Positions 45,298 through 54,123 of a stretch of DNA of 64,000 bases are shown here, one piece after another; position 1 is the stretch's first letter, and each line of letters opens with the position of its first letter. Below the pieces are notes generated by a model. That model was given only the letters and a program-made list of their open reading frames with translations. It had not been told where the DNA came from and searched no databases. The DNA is from Fontibacterium subtropicum (lineage in GTDB: Bacteria; Pseudomonadota; Alphaproteobacteria; Pelagibacterales; Pelagibacteraceae). Made by a program: the position numbers and the translations under genes. The DNA lies in assembly GCA_965235415.1 (NCBI GenBank), contig CBDDXD010000003.1:1-64000 (forward strand). The letters are read 5' to 3'.

Positions 45298-46278
45298 ATG
45301 TTATTTAAAAAATTTTTTGCAGCTATTTTTTCTTTTTGTTTTATTACTTTTTCAGTAAATGCACTTGAAATTAAAATTGGTCATGTTGGAGAACCAGGAT
45401 CTTTATTTAATGATTCAGCTGAACATTTTGCAAAACTTGCTAATAGTAAATTAGGTACAAAAGCTAAGGTGGTAAATTTTGGTTCTAGTCAATTAGGCAG
45501 CGATAAAGAAATGATGCAAAAAGTTAAACTTGGAACATTAGAAATGGCAGTACCATCTACATTCATGTCAACCGTTCATGATGAATTTGGAGTATTTGAA
45601 ATGCCGTATATCATCAAAGACCGAAATCACATGTCTAAAGTTGAAAAAGAAGTTGTTAATCCAATACTTTCAAAAAATTTAGAAGAAAAAACTGGATATA
45701 AAGTTTTAGCTGTTTGGGAAAACGGATTTAGACAAATTACTAATAGTAAAAAACCAATTAATGTCCCAGATGATTTGAAAGGAATTAAATTAAGAGTTCC
45801 AGAGGGCAAGTGGAGAGTAAGAATGTTCCAAGCTTATGGTGCAAACCCAACACCAATGGCATTCGGGGACGTTTTTGTTGCACTCAAAACAGGAACGATT
45901 GATGGACAAGAAAATCCATATACTCAAATTACTAGTGCAAAATTTCATGAAGTACAAAAGTTCTTAAGCGTAACAAATCATGTTTATACCCCAGCTTTTG
46001 TTGTAGTTCATAAAGAAACTTGGAATAAATTACCTGAAGATGTAAGAAAAATAATAGAACAGGCTGCAAAAGATACTCAGCCATTTGTATATAAAAGAGC
46101 TGCAGAGATGGAAGTTTCTTTATTAAAAGTAGTTAAAGATGCTGGTGTTCAAGTAAATACGGCCAATCGAGATGCTTTTGTAAAAGCAAGTGATCCAATA
46201 TACAAAGAATTTGCAACTGATGTTAAATCCGGAGCGACACTTATTTCAAAAATATTAGATTTAGCAAAAGCTAAGTAA
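45298..46278 (+). CDS. dctP: TRAP transporter substrate-binding protein (DctP type), system 2
   Basis: 326 residues with a signal peptide (1-22, 'FSVNA' cleavage). The mature protein has 'LEIKIGHVGEPGSLFNDSAEHFAKLAN' (in parts), 'LGSDKEMMQKVKLGTLEMAV' near 67, and 'LKGIKLRVPEGKWRVRMFQAYGANPTPMAF' (in parts, near 160), where the Arg binds the carboxylate of the ligand. It differs strongly from the system 1 protein. GGGGATAT precedes the start. No hairpin separates it from dctQ. Confidence 0.93.
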   Translation: MLFKKFFAAIFSFCFITFSVNALEIKIGHVGEPGSLFNDSAEHFAKLANSKLGTKAKVVNFGSSQLGSDKEMMQKVKLGTLEMAVPSTFMSTVHDEFGVFEMPYIIKDRNHMSKVEKEVVNPILSKNLEEKTGYKVLAVWENGFRQITNSKKPINVPDDLKGIKLRVPEGKWRVRMFQAYGANPTPMAFGDVFVALKTGTIDGQENPYTQITSAKFHEVQKFLSVTNHVYTPAFVVVHKETWNKLPEDVRKIIEQAAKDTQPFVYKRAAEMEVSLLKVVKDAGVQVNTANRDAFVKASDPIYKEFATDVKSGATLISKILDLAKAK

Positions 46279-46298
46279 ATTTTTAATTCTAATATAAA

Positions 46299-46778
46299 AT
46301 GATTTTAGCTTCTTCAGCAAAAGCATACGACAGATATCTGCAATATTTTATTTTTTTGCAGATGATTTTTCTATCATTAACAGTGGTTGTTGGAGTTTGT
46401 TTTAGGTGGTCTGGTCATTCTTTGGTATGGTATGATGAAATCGCAGGTATTCAGCTTGCCTGGATAACTTATTTTGGCTCTGCCTATGCTTCCTTAAAAG
46501 GGTTGCATATTGGCATGCCAACTTTAATTAAAGTTTTTCCTAAAGATATTAGAAAAATATTATTTTTTTTATCTAAAATAATTATTTTAATATTTTTTTT
46601 AATCTTAACTTACTATGGAACAAAAGTTATTATTGTTTTAAGAGGAGATACATTAGTAACTTTAGATTGGATTCCTCAATCTTTTGTACAATCTGTAATT
46701 CCTCTTTCTTCACTTTTGATTATCATCTCTGAGATTTTTTATTATAAGCAAGCCTACGCACAAACGATGAAAGATTAG
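46299..46778 (+). CDS. dctQ: TRAP transporter small permease (DctQ), system 2
   Basis: 159 residues with four membrane spans. 'WSGHSLVWYDEIAGIQLAWITYFGSAYASLKGLHIGM' (in parts, near residue 33) matches DctQ. dctM begins at the next base after its stop. Confidence 0.92.
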   Translation: MILASSAKAYDRYLQYFIFLQMIFLSLTVVVGVCFRWSGHSLVWYDEIAGIQLAWITYFGSAYASLKGLHIGMPTLIKVFPKDIRKILFFLSKIIILIFFLILTYYGTKVIIVLRGDTLVTLDWIPQSFVQSVIPLSSLLIIISEIFYYKQAYAQTMKD

Positions 46779-48059
46779 ATGCTGGTATTATTATTATTTT
46801 CAGTTTTATTATTTCTACTTTTTATAAATATTCCTATTGCGATTAGCATTGCGGTAGCAACTATTGTAGCAATGGTTGTTAAAACTGGACCGCAGTATTT
46901 AGTTAACACCGCTCTTGCTATGTATAACGGATCAAAAAGTTTTCCATTAATTGCTATTCCTTTATTTATTTTAGCTGGAGCCATTATGAACAGTTCTGGA
47001 ATTTCAAGAAGATTAATTGCTTTTGCTTCAGCGCTTGTAGGTTTTATTAAGGGTGGACTGAGCATGATCACGATTGCTACATCAATGTTTTTTGCTGAAA
47101 TATCAGGTTCAGCCGTAGCTGATGCATCAGCTTTAGGTTCAATATTAATTCCAGCCATGAAAGAAAAAGGCTATTCACCAGAGTATGCGGCATCTGTTGT
47201 TTCTTCTGCTTCTTCTCTTGCCATCATAATTCCACCCTCTATTCCAATGATTTTATATGCTGTAATAGCAGGTTGTTCAGTGGAACAATTATTTGTTGCA
47301 GGTTTTATTCCAGGATTTTTAGGCGGCTTTTTAATGATGGCGGTATCTTATATTTATGCAAAAAGAAAAAATTTACCTATTGAAGAAGCCTTTAATTTCA
47401 AGAATTTAAAGAGAACTGCAAAAGATGCTGCATTTGCCTTTACATTACCAATAATAATTTTAGGCGGTATATTTGGAGGATTTGTAACAGCTACAGAGGG
47501 GGCGGGTTTAGCAGTAGTAGCCGCTCTAATAATAGCGGTTATTTACAAAGAATTTAATTTAAAACAATTTTTTGATGCAACTGTTGAAGGAGGCTCACAA
47601 ACCGCTACTGTAATGTTATTGGTTGCAGCTTCCATGTTGTTAGGTGAATTTCTAACAGTGGAACAAATTCCACAAAAGATAGCTTTGTATTTAACAACCT
47701 TAACGCAAAATAAATATTTAATATTAGCAATTTTAAATGTTTTTTTATTTATCATTGGTTTCTTTTTGCATTCAGCAGCTGCAATTATTTTAGTGGTTCC
47801 AGTGGTTATGCCATTAATTAATAGTTTAGGAATTGATCCTGTTCATTTTGGAATTATAGTTACTTTAAACTTAGCCATCGGCCAGCAAACACCACCCGTT
47901 GCAAGTGTACTTGCCGTTGCTTGTTCGATTGCAAAAACCGATATGTGGGCCGCTTCCAAAGTAAATGTTATTTTTGTTTCTGTGTTAATCTTTATATTAT
48001 TACTTTCGACTTATGTTCCTATAGTTCCCATGTCATTAGTTGAATATTTTTATAGATAG
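46779..48059 (+). CDS. dctM: TRAP transporter large permease (DctM), system 2
   Basis: 426 residues, intact, with about 12 membrane helices. Signatures: 'FPLIAIPLFILAGAIMNSSGIS' (in parts), 'MFFAEISGSAVADASALGSILIPAM' (in parts), 'SSLAIIIPPSIPMILYAVIAG' (in parts) and 'LNLAIGQQTPPVASVLAVAC'. It forms the ion-coupled channel of the second TRAP system. Confidence 0.95.
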   Translation: MLVLLLFSVLLFLLFINIPIAISIAVATIVAMVVKTGPQYLVNTALAMYNGSKSFPLIAIPLFILAGAIMNSSGISRRLIAFASALVGFIKGGLSMITIATSMFFAEISGSAVADASALGSILIPAMKEKGYSPEYAASVVSSASSLAIIIPPSIPMILYAVIAGCSVEQLFVAGFIPGFLGGFLMMAVSYIYAKRKNLPIEEAFNFKNLKRTAKDAAFAFTLPIIILGGIFGGFVTATEGAGLAVVAALIIAVIYKEFNLKQFFDATVEGGSQTATVMLLVAASMLLGEFLTVEQIPQKIALYLTTLTQNKYLILAILNVFLFIIGFFLHSAAAIILVVPVVMPLINSLGIDPVHFGIIVTLNLAIGQQTPPVASVLAVACSIAKTDMWAASKVNVIFVSVLIFILLLSTYVPIVPMSLVEYFYR

Positions 48060-48064
48060 AAAAA

Positions 48065-48847
48065 ATGTCCAAACTAATTTTACAAAAAAAAATAAGCGAA
48101 TATATAATTGAGTTATCTTTAAATCGTCCTGAAAAATTAAATGCTTTAACAAAACCAATGTGGAAAGAATTAGGTGTTATATTTAAAAAATTATCTATAA
48201 ATAAAAATTTAAGATGTATTATTATAAGAGGAGAGGGAGGAAAATCTTTTTCACCTGGAAATGATATTGGAGAATTTGAGACTGAAAGATCAAACAGCAA
48301 ACAATCAAAAGATTATGGAAAATTTTTACATTCAACATTGGCAGCTATAATAAATTGTCCTATCCCAACGGTTGCATTAATTGAAGGTATCTGTGTAGGA
48401 GGTGGTTTAGAAATAGCTTCTTGTTGTGATATTAGAATTTGTGGTCAATCATCAAGATTTGGAGTACCAATTAATAGATTAGGTTTAACAATGGCTCCAA
48501 GAGAAATGCAGCCTTTAATTAATTTAGTTGGAAAAAACGTAGCTTTAGAAATTTTATTAGAGGGAAGAATTTTTAATTCAACTGAGGCATTACAAAAGGG
48601 TTTAGTTAGTAGGATTGTTCCAGATAATGATGTTGAAAAAGAGGCTTATGAAACTGCATATCGAATTGCAGATGGCGCACCGTTAGTAGCTCGATGGCAT
48701 AAAAAATTTTCAAAAGAAATTTCAAATAATGAAAAAATTACAGATAAGATAAATGATAGAGGGTATGAATGTTATGATACTGAGGATTTCAATATTGGCT
48801 ATAAGTCATTTTTAAATAAAACAAAGCCGAAATTTAAAAATAAATAA
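48065..48847 (+). CDS. Enoyl-CoA hydratase/isomerase-family protein lacking one catalytic Glu
   Basis: 260-residue crotonase. The oxyanion-hole segments 'SFSPGNDIGEF' near 61 and 'GICVGGGLEIASCCDI' near 108 are present, with E116 at the first catalytic Glu. The second glutamate of hydratases, in the segment 'RFGVPINRLGLTMAPREM', is replaced by I136. Such single-Glu forms are isomerases, dehydratases or racemase-like enzymes rather than ordinary hydratases. It lies between dctM2 and a CoA-transferase gene (2-bp spacing), a caiD/caiB-like pairing. Confidence 0.88.
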   Translation: MSKLILQKKISEYIIELSLNRPEKLNALTKPMWKELGVIFKKLSINKNLRCIIIRGEGGKSFSPGNDIGEFETERSNSKQSKDYGKFLHSTLAAIINCPIPTVALIEGICVGGGLEIASCCDIRICGQSSRFGVPINRLGLTMAPREMQPLINLVGKNVALEILLEGRIFNSTEALQKGLVSRIVPDNDVEKEAYETAYRIADGAPLVARWHKKFSKEISNNEKITDKINDRGYECYDTEDFNIGYKSFLNKTKPKFKNK

Positions 48848-48849
48848 TT

Positions 48850-50055
48850 ATGCCAGGACCAATTCATGGCATTAAAGTACTCGAACTAGCACAAATAATG
48901 GCTGGACCAACTTGTGGTCTCATGCTCGCAGATCTTGGCGCTGATGTCGTCAAAATTGAAAAAATTCCTGATGGTGATGATACTAGACGTTTCTCACCCC
49001 CTGAAATTAATGGTGAAGCTGCAGCTTTTATGACCATGAACAGAAATAAAAAAGGTTTTGCTTTAGATTTAAAAACTAAAGAAGGAAAAGAAGTTTTCAA
49101 AAAAATGGCAAAAAAAGCAGATGTAGTCATTGAAAATTTTAGAAAAGGAACTTTAGAAAAATTAGGAATTGGTTATGAAAAACTTAAAAAAATAAATCCT
49201 AAAATTATTCTTTGTGAAATATCAGGATATGGAAGAACAGGACCATATGCTGATCAAGGAGGATTTGATTTAGTGGCGCAAGGAATGTCTGGACTTATGA
49301 GTATTACAGGAGAAAGCTCAGACAAACCTCCAATGAAAGTTGGTGCGCCTATTACAGATATTACCGCTGGTATATTAGGAGCCACAGGAGTACTTGCTGC
49401 CCTAATTCATCGAGATAAAACTGGTGAGGGTCAAAGAGTTGATACTTCTTTATATGAAGCTGGAATTATTCATACATACTGGCAATCTGCAATCACTAGT
49501 GCAACTGGAAAATCACCAGGACCTTTGGGTTCTGCACATCCATTAACCGCCCCTTACCAAGCTTTTAAAACAAAAGATAAATGGATCACAGTGGGCGCAT
49601 CTAATCAGAATAATTGGATAAATTTAATTGATGCTTTGGGAAGAAAAGATTTACAAGAAGATAAAAGATTTAATAGCAATACTAATCGTATGAGAAATTT
49701 ACAATCACTTATTGAGATTTTAAATAAAGAGATTATCAAAAAACCATCCAATGAATGGTTAAAAATATTTAATAAAAAAGGTTTACCTTGTGGACCAATA
49801 AATACTATCGAAGAAATGTTTGAGCACTCACAAACAAAACATAGAAAAATGATTATTGAAGTTAAAAATTCCAAAGCTGGATTATTTAAATCAATTGGCA
49901 TGCCAATTAAATTTTCAAAGTCAAGATCTGATAAATCTAAAGCTGCGCCTATTTTTGGTGAGCATACAAAAGAAATTTTATTAGATTATGAATTTAGCAA
50001 AACTGAAATTGATAATTTAATTAAAAAAAAAATAATTTATTCTTTTTCAAATTAA
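48850..50055 (+). CDS. CaiB/BaiF-type (class III) CoA-transferase, system 2
   Basis: 401 residues: 'GIKVLELAQIMAGPTCGLMLADLGADVVKIEK' (in parts), 'MTMNRNKKGFALDLKTKEG', and the catalytic Asp in 'VGAPITDITAGILGATG' near 177. It is the last gene of the aminotransferase-TRAP-crotonase run and probably activates the imported acid with CoA. It is only moderately similar to the copy at 34723-35883, so the two are likely to have different acceptors. Confidence 0.92.
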   Translation: MPGPIHGIKVLELAQIMAGPTCGLMLADLGADVVKIEKIPDGDDTRRFSPPEINGEAAAFMTMNRNKKGFALDLKTKEGKEVFKKMAKKADVVIENFRKGTLEKLGIGYEKLKKINPKIILCEISGYGRTGPYADQGGFDLVAQGMSGLMSITGESSDKPPMKVGAPITDITAGILGATGVLAALIHRDKTGEGQRVDTSLYEAGIIHTYWQSAITSATGKSPGPLGSAHPLTAPYQAFKTKDKWITVGASNQNNWINLIDALGRKDLQEDKRFNSNTNRMRNLQSLIEILNKEIIKKPSNEWLKIFNKKGLPCGPINTIEEMFEHSQTKHRKMIIEVKNSKAGLFKSIGMPIKFSKSRSDKSKAAPIFGEHTKEILLDYEFSKTEIDNLIKKKIIYSFSN

Positions 50056-50072
50056 GCATAAGAGTCTTTTTA

Positions 50073-50558
50073 ATGTTTTTTAAAAAATTTTTTTCAAGAA
50101 GTAATTTAGATTTTAAAATTAATGATGGTGGAAGAGCAGCAGCTGGTTTTAAGGGTCAAGCAGGGGATTGTGTTGTTAGATCTATTGCTATTGCAACTGG
50201 CATGTCATATCAAAAAGTTTATGATGATTTATTTAAGGCTAATCAAGAATTTAGAAATACATCCAAAACAAAATTAGCTAGAAGTTTAAAAAAAAAAAAC
50301 GACAGTCCAAGAACTGGTACTCATAGAGTAGTATTAAACAAATATTTAGAAAAATTAGGTTGGAAATGGACACCAACTATGTTTGTAGGACAAGGTTGTA
50401 AGGTTCATTTAAAAAGGGAGGAACTACCAGGGGGTACATTAATAGTATCTTGTTCTAAGCATTTAACCGTTGTTATTGATGGAGTTCTTAATGATATTTT
50501 TGATTGTTCTAGAAATGGTACTCGTTGTGTGTATGGATACTGGACTAAAGCAAATTAA
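50073..50558 (+). CDS. Conserved hypothetical, cysteine-peptidase-like
   Basis: 161 residues. 'GQAGDCVVRSIAIATGMSYQKVYDDLF' (in parts, near residue 28) places a Cys at a helix start, as in papain-like folds. 'LPGGTLIVSCSKHLTVVIDGVLNDIFDCSRNGTRCVYGYW' (in parts) supplies a His and Asp/Asn. Related proteins occur in bacteria and phages. A peptidase or amidase role is a guess from this layout. It is followed by a convergent phosphohexomutase gene with a 4-bp overlap. Confidence 0.7.
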   Translation: MFFKKFFSRSNLDFKINDGGRAAAGFKGQAGDCVVRSIAIATGMSYQKVYDDLFKANQEFRNTSKTKLARSLKKKNDSPRTGTHRVVLNKYLEKLGWKWTPTMFVGQGCKVHLKREELPGGTLIVSCSKHLTVVIDGVLNDIFDCSRNGTRCVYGYWTKAN

Positions 50559-52009
50559 ATTTTTTGATCATATTCGCCAATTTTTCCAGTTTTTTGTAGT
50601 AAATTATCTATAAAATCAAAGATCTTTTTTTTACGTTCATTTGATGTAGGACTTTCAGTTACCACAACCAAAGAAGGTTTGTTGGATGAGGCTCTTATTA
50701 ATCCCCACGATCCATCTTCTAAAGAAAAACGAACGCCATTAACTGTTAAGATATTTGTAATAGCTTGATGGTCGATTTTAGTATTTTTTACTTTTAGAGT
50801 TTCTACTTGCTTTATTAAATCTTCAACCACCTGATACTTTTCTTCATCTTTGCAAAATGGAGCCATAGTAGGAGTTTGATAAGTTTTAGGTAAATCATTA
50901 ATTATTTCATTCATTTTTTTATTTTGATCATTAAGTAAATGACAAACCTGAATGGCAGAGTTTATCCCATCATCATAACCATATCCTAAAGGATTGTTAA
51001 AAAAAAAGTGTCCACTTTTTTCAAAGCCAGCAAGCGCTTGTATTTCATTAACTTTTCTTTTTATGTGAGAGTGTCCAGTTTTCCAATAGATAGTTTCGCA
51101 ATTATTTTTTTCAAGAATATTATCTTTAGCAAACAGACCAGTAGATTTTACATCTACAACAAATTTAGCTCCTTTATATTTTGGGGCAATGTTTCGAGCT
51201 ATTAAAAGTCCGATTTTATCTGAAAATATTTCTTCACCTTTATTATCAATTACTCCAACTCTGTCTCCATCTCCATCGAAACCAAAACCAACGTCTGCAT
51301 TGTTATTTTTAACAGCTCTTGCAATTGCATGTAGCATTTCTAAATCTTCTGGATTGGGGTTATATTTTGGAAAAGTAAAATCTAAATTACAATCTAATTC
51401 TACAACTTCACAACCAATACCTTTTAAGATTTGCGGGGCAAATATTCCAGCAGTTCCATTACCACAGGCAACGACTGCTTTAATTTTTTTTTGTATTTTG
51501 TTTTTTGATATCAGATTATTAATATATAATTCTTTAAATCCTTTAATTTCTTTATAAGAACCTTTGTCTAATTTAAATTTTTGATTTAAAACAATATCTT
51601 TAAGTTCATTCATTTCCTCAGGTGCATGAGTTAATCCTTTCTCAATTCCCATCTTAACGCCAGTCCATCCATTTTCATTATGACTTGCGGTAACCATAGC
51701 AACTCCATCCGCATTTAATTCAAATTGAGCAAAATAAACCATAGGTGAAAGAGATAAGCCTACATCTTCAACTTGACAGCCTGCTAACATCAAACCCTCT
51801 ATTAGTGATTTTTTTATCTCTTCACTGTAAGAGCGATAATCGTGACCAACAATAACCCTTGGATTTTTTTTAGTTCTATTTGTGATTTGCGTTCCAAGAC
51901 CGATTCCTAAATTTTTTACACCCTCAAGATTAATATCCTTTGGATACAACCATCTGGCGTCGTATTCTCTAAAACCATTTTTATTTATTAGGACACTTTT
52001 AGAATTCAT
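50555..52009 (-). CDS. manB: Phosphomannomutase / phosphoglucomutase
   Basis: 484 residues of the alpha-D-phosphohexomutase family. The phosphoserine loop is 'VTASHNENGWTGVKMG' near residue 107. The metal loop is 'GFGFDGDGDRVGVIDNKGEEIFSDK' (in parts, near 240), and the sugar loop is 'GFEKSGHFFF' near 327. It supplies mannose 1-phosphate or glucose 1-phosphate for surface glycans. Which sugar it prefers cannot be told. Confidence 0.9.
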   Translation of the reverse strand: MNSKSVLINKNGFREYDARWLYPKDINLEGVKNLGIGLGTQITNRTKKNPRVIVGHDYRSYSEEIKKSLIEGLMLAGCQVEDVGLSLSPMVYFAQFELNADGVAMVTASHNENGWTGVKMGIEKGLTHAPEEMNELKDIVLNQKFKLDKGSYKEIKGFKELYINNLISKNKIQKKIKAVVACGNGTAGIFAPQILKGIGCEVVELDCNLDFTFPKYNPNPEDLEMLHAIARAVKNNNADVGFGFDGDGDRVGVIDNKGEEIFSDKIGLLIARNIAPKYKGAKFVVDVKSTGLFAKDNILEKNNCETIYWKTGHSHIKRKVNEIQALAGFEKSGHFFFNNPLGYGYDDGINSAIQVCHLLNDQNKKMNEIINDLPKTYQTPTMAPFCKDEEKYQVVEDLIKQVETLKVKNTKIDHQAITNILTVNGVRFSLEDGSWGLIRASSNKPSLVVVTESPTSNERKKKIFDFIDNLLQKTGKIGEYDQKI

Positions 52010-52132
52010 TAAAAAATTAATTGTTAATTTTTAATGGTTTATCAAAATTAAATTTTTTTAATTGACTTTTTTATAATGTTCTATTAATGTTCTGTTGAAG
52101 TATACTTATTAATAGTATATTCATGATTTTGT

Positions 52133-52153
52133 AACACAACATGTAGTTGTTTT
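52133..52153. promoter_or_regulatory. Inverted repeat upstream of nrdA
   Basis: ACAAC-ATGTA-GTTGT (52136-52150), extended outward by two further A/T pairs, lies 33 bp before the nrdA start. A second perfect palindrome, AAGTATACTT, is at 52098-52107. They are possible operators, for example NrdR-like boxes, but the match to the NrdR consensus is only partial. Confidence 0.35.
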
Positions 52154-52182
52154 ACCATAAAAATCTAATAAAATATAGAGTT

Positions 52183-54123
52183 ATGCAAGATAATTTGGCT
52201 TTAGCCATTAAGAATCTCGTTTTGGATAAAGGAATCGATATTCCCTCATCAACTCCAAAATCTAATGTTCAAGATCTAAAAAAACCTGATCTTTTTTCAC
52301 TAACTAAAGAAACAGAATTATTTCAAAACGAAAAAGGAATCACAATTAAAATTGATCGTTCTAAAGACTCAAAATTGACAAATTTTGGTAAAGCAACTTT
52401 AGCTGACAGATATTTAGCTGAGGGAGAATCTTATCAAGATTTATTTGCAAGAGTTGCAGCAAATTATGCAGATAACAATTTACATGCACAAAGAATTTAT
52501 AACTACATTAGTAATCTTTGGTTTATGCCGGCGACGCCTGTTTTGTCTAATGCTGGAACAGATAGAGGTCTACCAATATCTTGCTTCTTAAACGAAGCTA
52601 ACGATAGCTTAGATGGAATTTTAGACCTTTGGTCAGAAAACGTATGGCTTGCAGCGAGGGGCGGAGGAATAGGTAGTTACTGGGGAAATTTAAGATCTAT
52701 TGGTGAAAAAATTGGAAGAGTTGGAAAAACTTCTGGAATCATTCCTTTTATTAAAGTTATGGATTCTTTAACATTAGCAATTAGCCAAGGATCTTTACGA
52801 AGAGGATCTGCTGCTTGTTATTTACAAATTGATCATCCTGAGATTGAAGAGTTTATTGAGATGCGAAGGCCAACAGGAGGAGATCCAAATAGAAAAGCGT
52901 TAAATCTTCACCACGGTGTTTTAGTCACCGATGCTTTTATGAGAGCTGTTGAGTTAGATGAACAGTGGGCACTCAAGAGTCCTTATGACGGAACAGTTCA
53001 AGCAACAATTTCTGCAAGAAATTTATGGATTAGACTTTTAACTGCTAGAGTTGAAACAGGTGAGCCGTACATTATTTTTATAGACACTGTTAATAGAATG
53101 ATCCCGCAACATCATAAGCTTGCAGGACTAACTGTCAAAACCTCAAACTTATGTTCTGAAATTACATTGCCTACAGGAGTTGATAAAAATGGAAAAGATA
53201 GGACAGCTGTTTGTTGTTTATCGTCAATAAATTTAGAAACATATGATGAGTGGAAGGACGATAAAAATTTCATTGAAGATATTATGAGATTTTTAGATAA
53301 TATTTTAAGCGAGTTTATAGAAAAAGCTCCAGACTCTTTCAAAGATGCAAAATATTCAGCGCACCGTGAAAGAAGCGTGGGTCTTGGTGTTATGGGTTTT
53401 CATTCATTTTTACAAAAAAATTTAATTCCTTTTGAATCTGTAATGGCAAAAGTGTGGAATACAAAAATTTTTAAATATATTGATCAGGAAGTTAATAAAG
53501 CTTCAAAAAAACTTGCCGAAGAAAGAGGACCATGTCCTGACGCTAAAGATTATGGAATAATGGAAAGATTTTCTAATAAAACTGCAATAGCGCCAACTGC
53601 TTCTATTTCAATCATTTGTGGTGGTTCATCACCAGGAATCGAGCCTATTGCTGGAAATAGTTATACTCACAAAACATTGTCAGGTTCTTTTAACGTTAGA
53701 AATAAATTTTTAGAAGAAGTTCTTAATAAATATGGAAAAAATAATAATGAAACTTGGTCTTCGATCACTACAAGCCAAGGATCTGTTCAACATTTAGATT
53801 TTTTAACTCAAGAAGAAAAAGATGTCTTTAAAACTGCATTTGAACTTGATCAAAGATGGTTAATTGATCTTTCTGCAGATAGAACACCTTATATTTCACA
53901 AGCGCAGTCTTTAAATATATTTCTACCAGCAGATGTTCATAAAAAAGATTTACATCAAATTCATTTCCAGTCTTGGAAGAAAGGATTAAAGAGTCTTTAC
54001 TACTGCAGGTCGAAATCTATACAGAGAGCAGAAGTTGTAAGTAAAAGTTTTGTTGCAAGTACAACAGAAAAAACACAAAATGAAGAACCTAAAAATTATG
54101 AGGAATGTTTATCATGTCAGTAG
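52183..54123 (+). CDS. nrdA: Ribonucleotide reductase class I, alpha (catalytic) subunit
   Basis: 646 residues from the ATG at 52183; an upstream TTG at 52147 adds residues without homology. The active-site cysteines are in 'GLPISCFLNEANDS' near 128, in 'SNLCSEITLP' and in 'TAVCCLSSINLE' near 340. The C-terminal redox pair is 'CLSCQ'. 'GGGIGSYWGNLRSIG' near 160 binds substrate. No long N-terminal ATP-cone is evident, so overall activity control by ATP/dATP may be absent. It overlaps nrdB by 10 bp. Confidence 0.95.
   Translation: MQDNLALAIKNLVLDKGIDIPSSTPKSNVQDLKKPDLFSLTKETELFQNEKGITIKIDRSKDSKLTNFGKATLADRYLAEGESYQDLFARVAANYADNNLHAQRIYNYISNLWFMPATPVLSNAGTDRGLPISCFLNEANDSLDGILDLWSENVWLAARGGGIGSYWGNLRSIGEKIGRVGKTSGIIPFIKVMDSLTLAISQGSLRRGSAACYLQIDHPEIEEFIEMRRPTGGDPNRKALNLHHGVLVTDAFMRAVELDEQWALKSPYDGTVQATISARNLWIRLLTARVETGEPYIIFIDTVNRMIPQHHKLAGLTVKTSNLCSEITLPTGVDKNGKDRTAVCCLSSINLETYDEWKDDKNFIEDIMRFLDNILSEFIEKAPDSFKDAKYSAHRERSVGLGVMGFHSFLQKNLIPFESVMAKVWNTKIFKYIDQEVNKASKKLAEERGPCPDAKDYGIMERFSNKTAIAPTASISIICGGSSPGIEPIAGNSYTHKTLSGSFNVRNKFLEEVLNKYGKNNNETWSSITTSQGSVQHLDFLTQEEKDVFKTAFELDQRWLIDLSADRTPYISQAQSLNIFLPADVHKKDLHQIHFQSWKKGLKSLYYCRSKSIQRAEVVSKSFVASTTEKTQNEEPKNYEECLSCQ

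Noticed and set aside
52011..52034. AT-only inverted repeat upstream of the phosphohexomutase gene as a terminator
   Set aside because: The stem is purely A/T and lies at a gene start, so it is more likely chance in AT-rich DNA.
52147..52182. TTG start for nrdA at 52147
   Set aside because: Adds 12 unrelated residues and runs through the candidate operator; ATG 52183 fits better.
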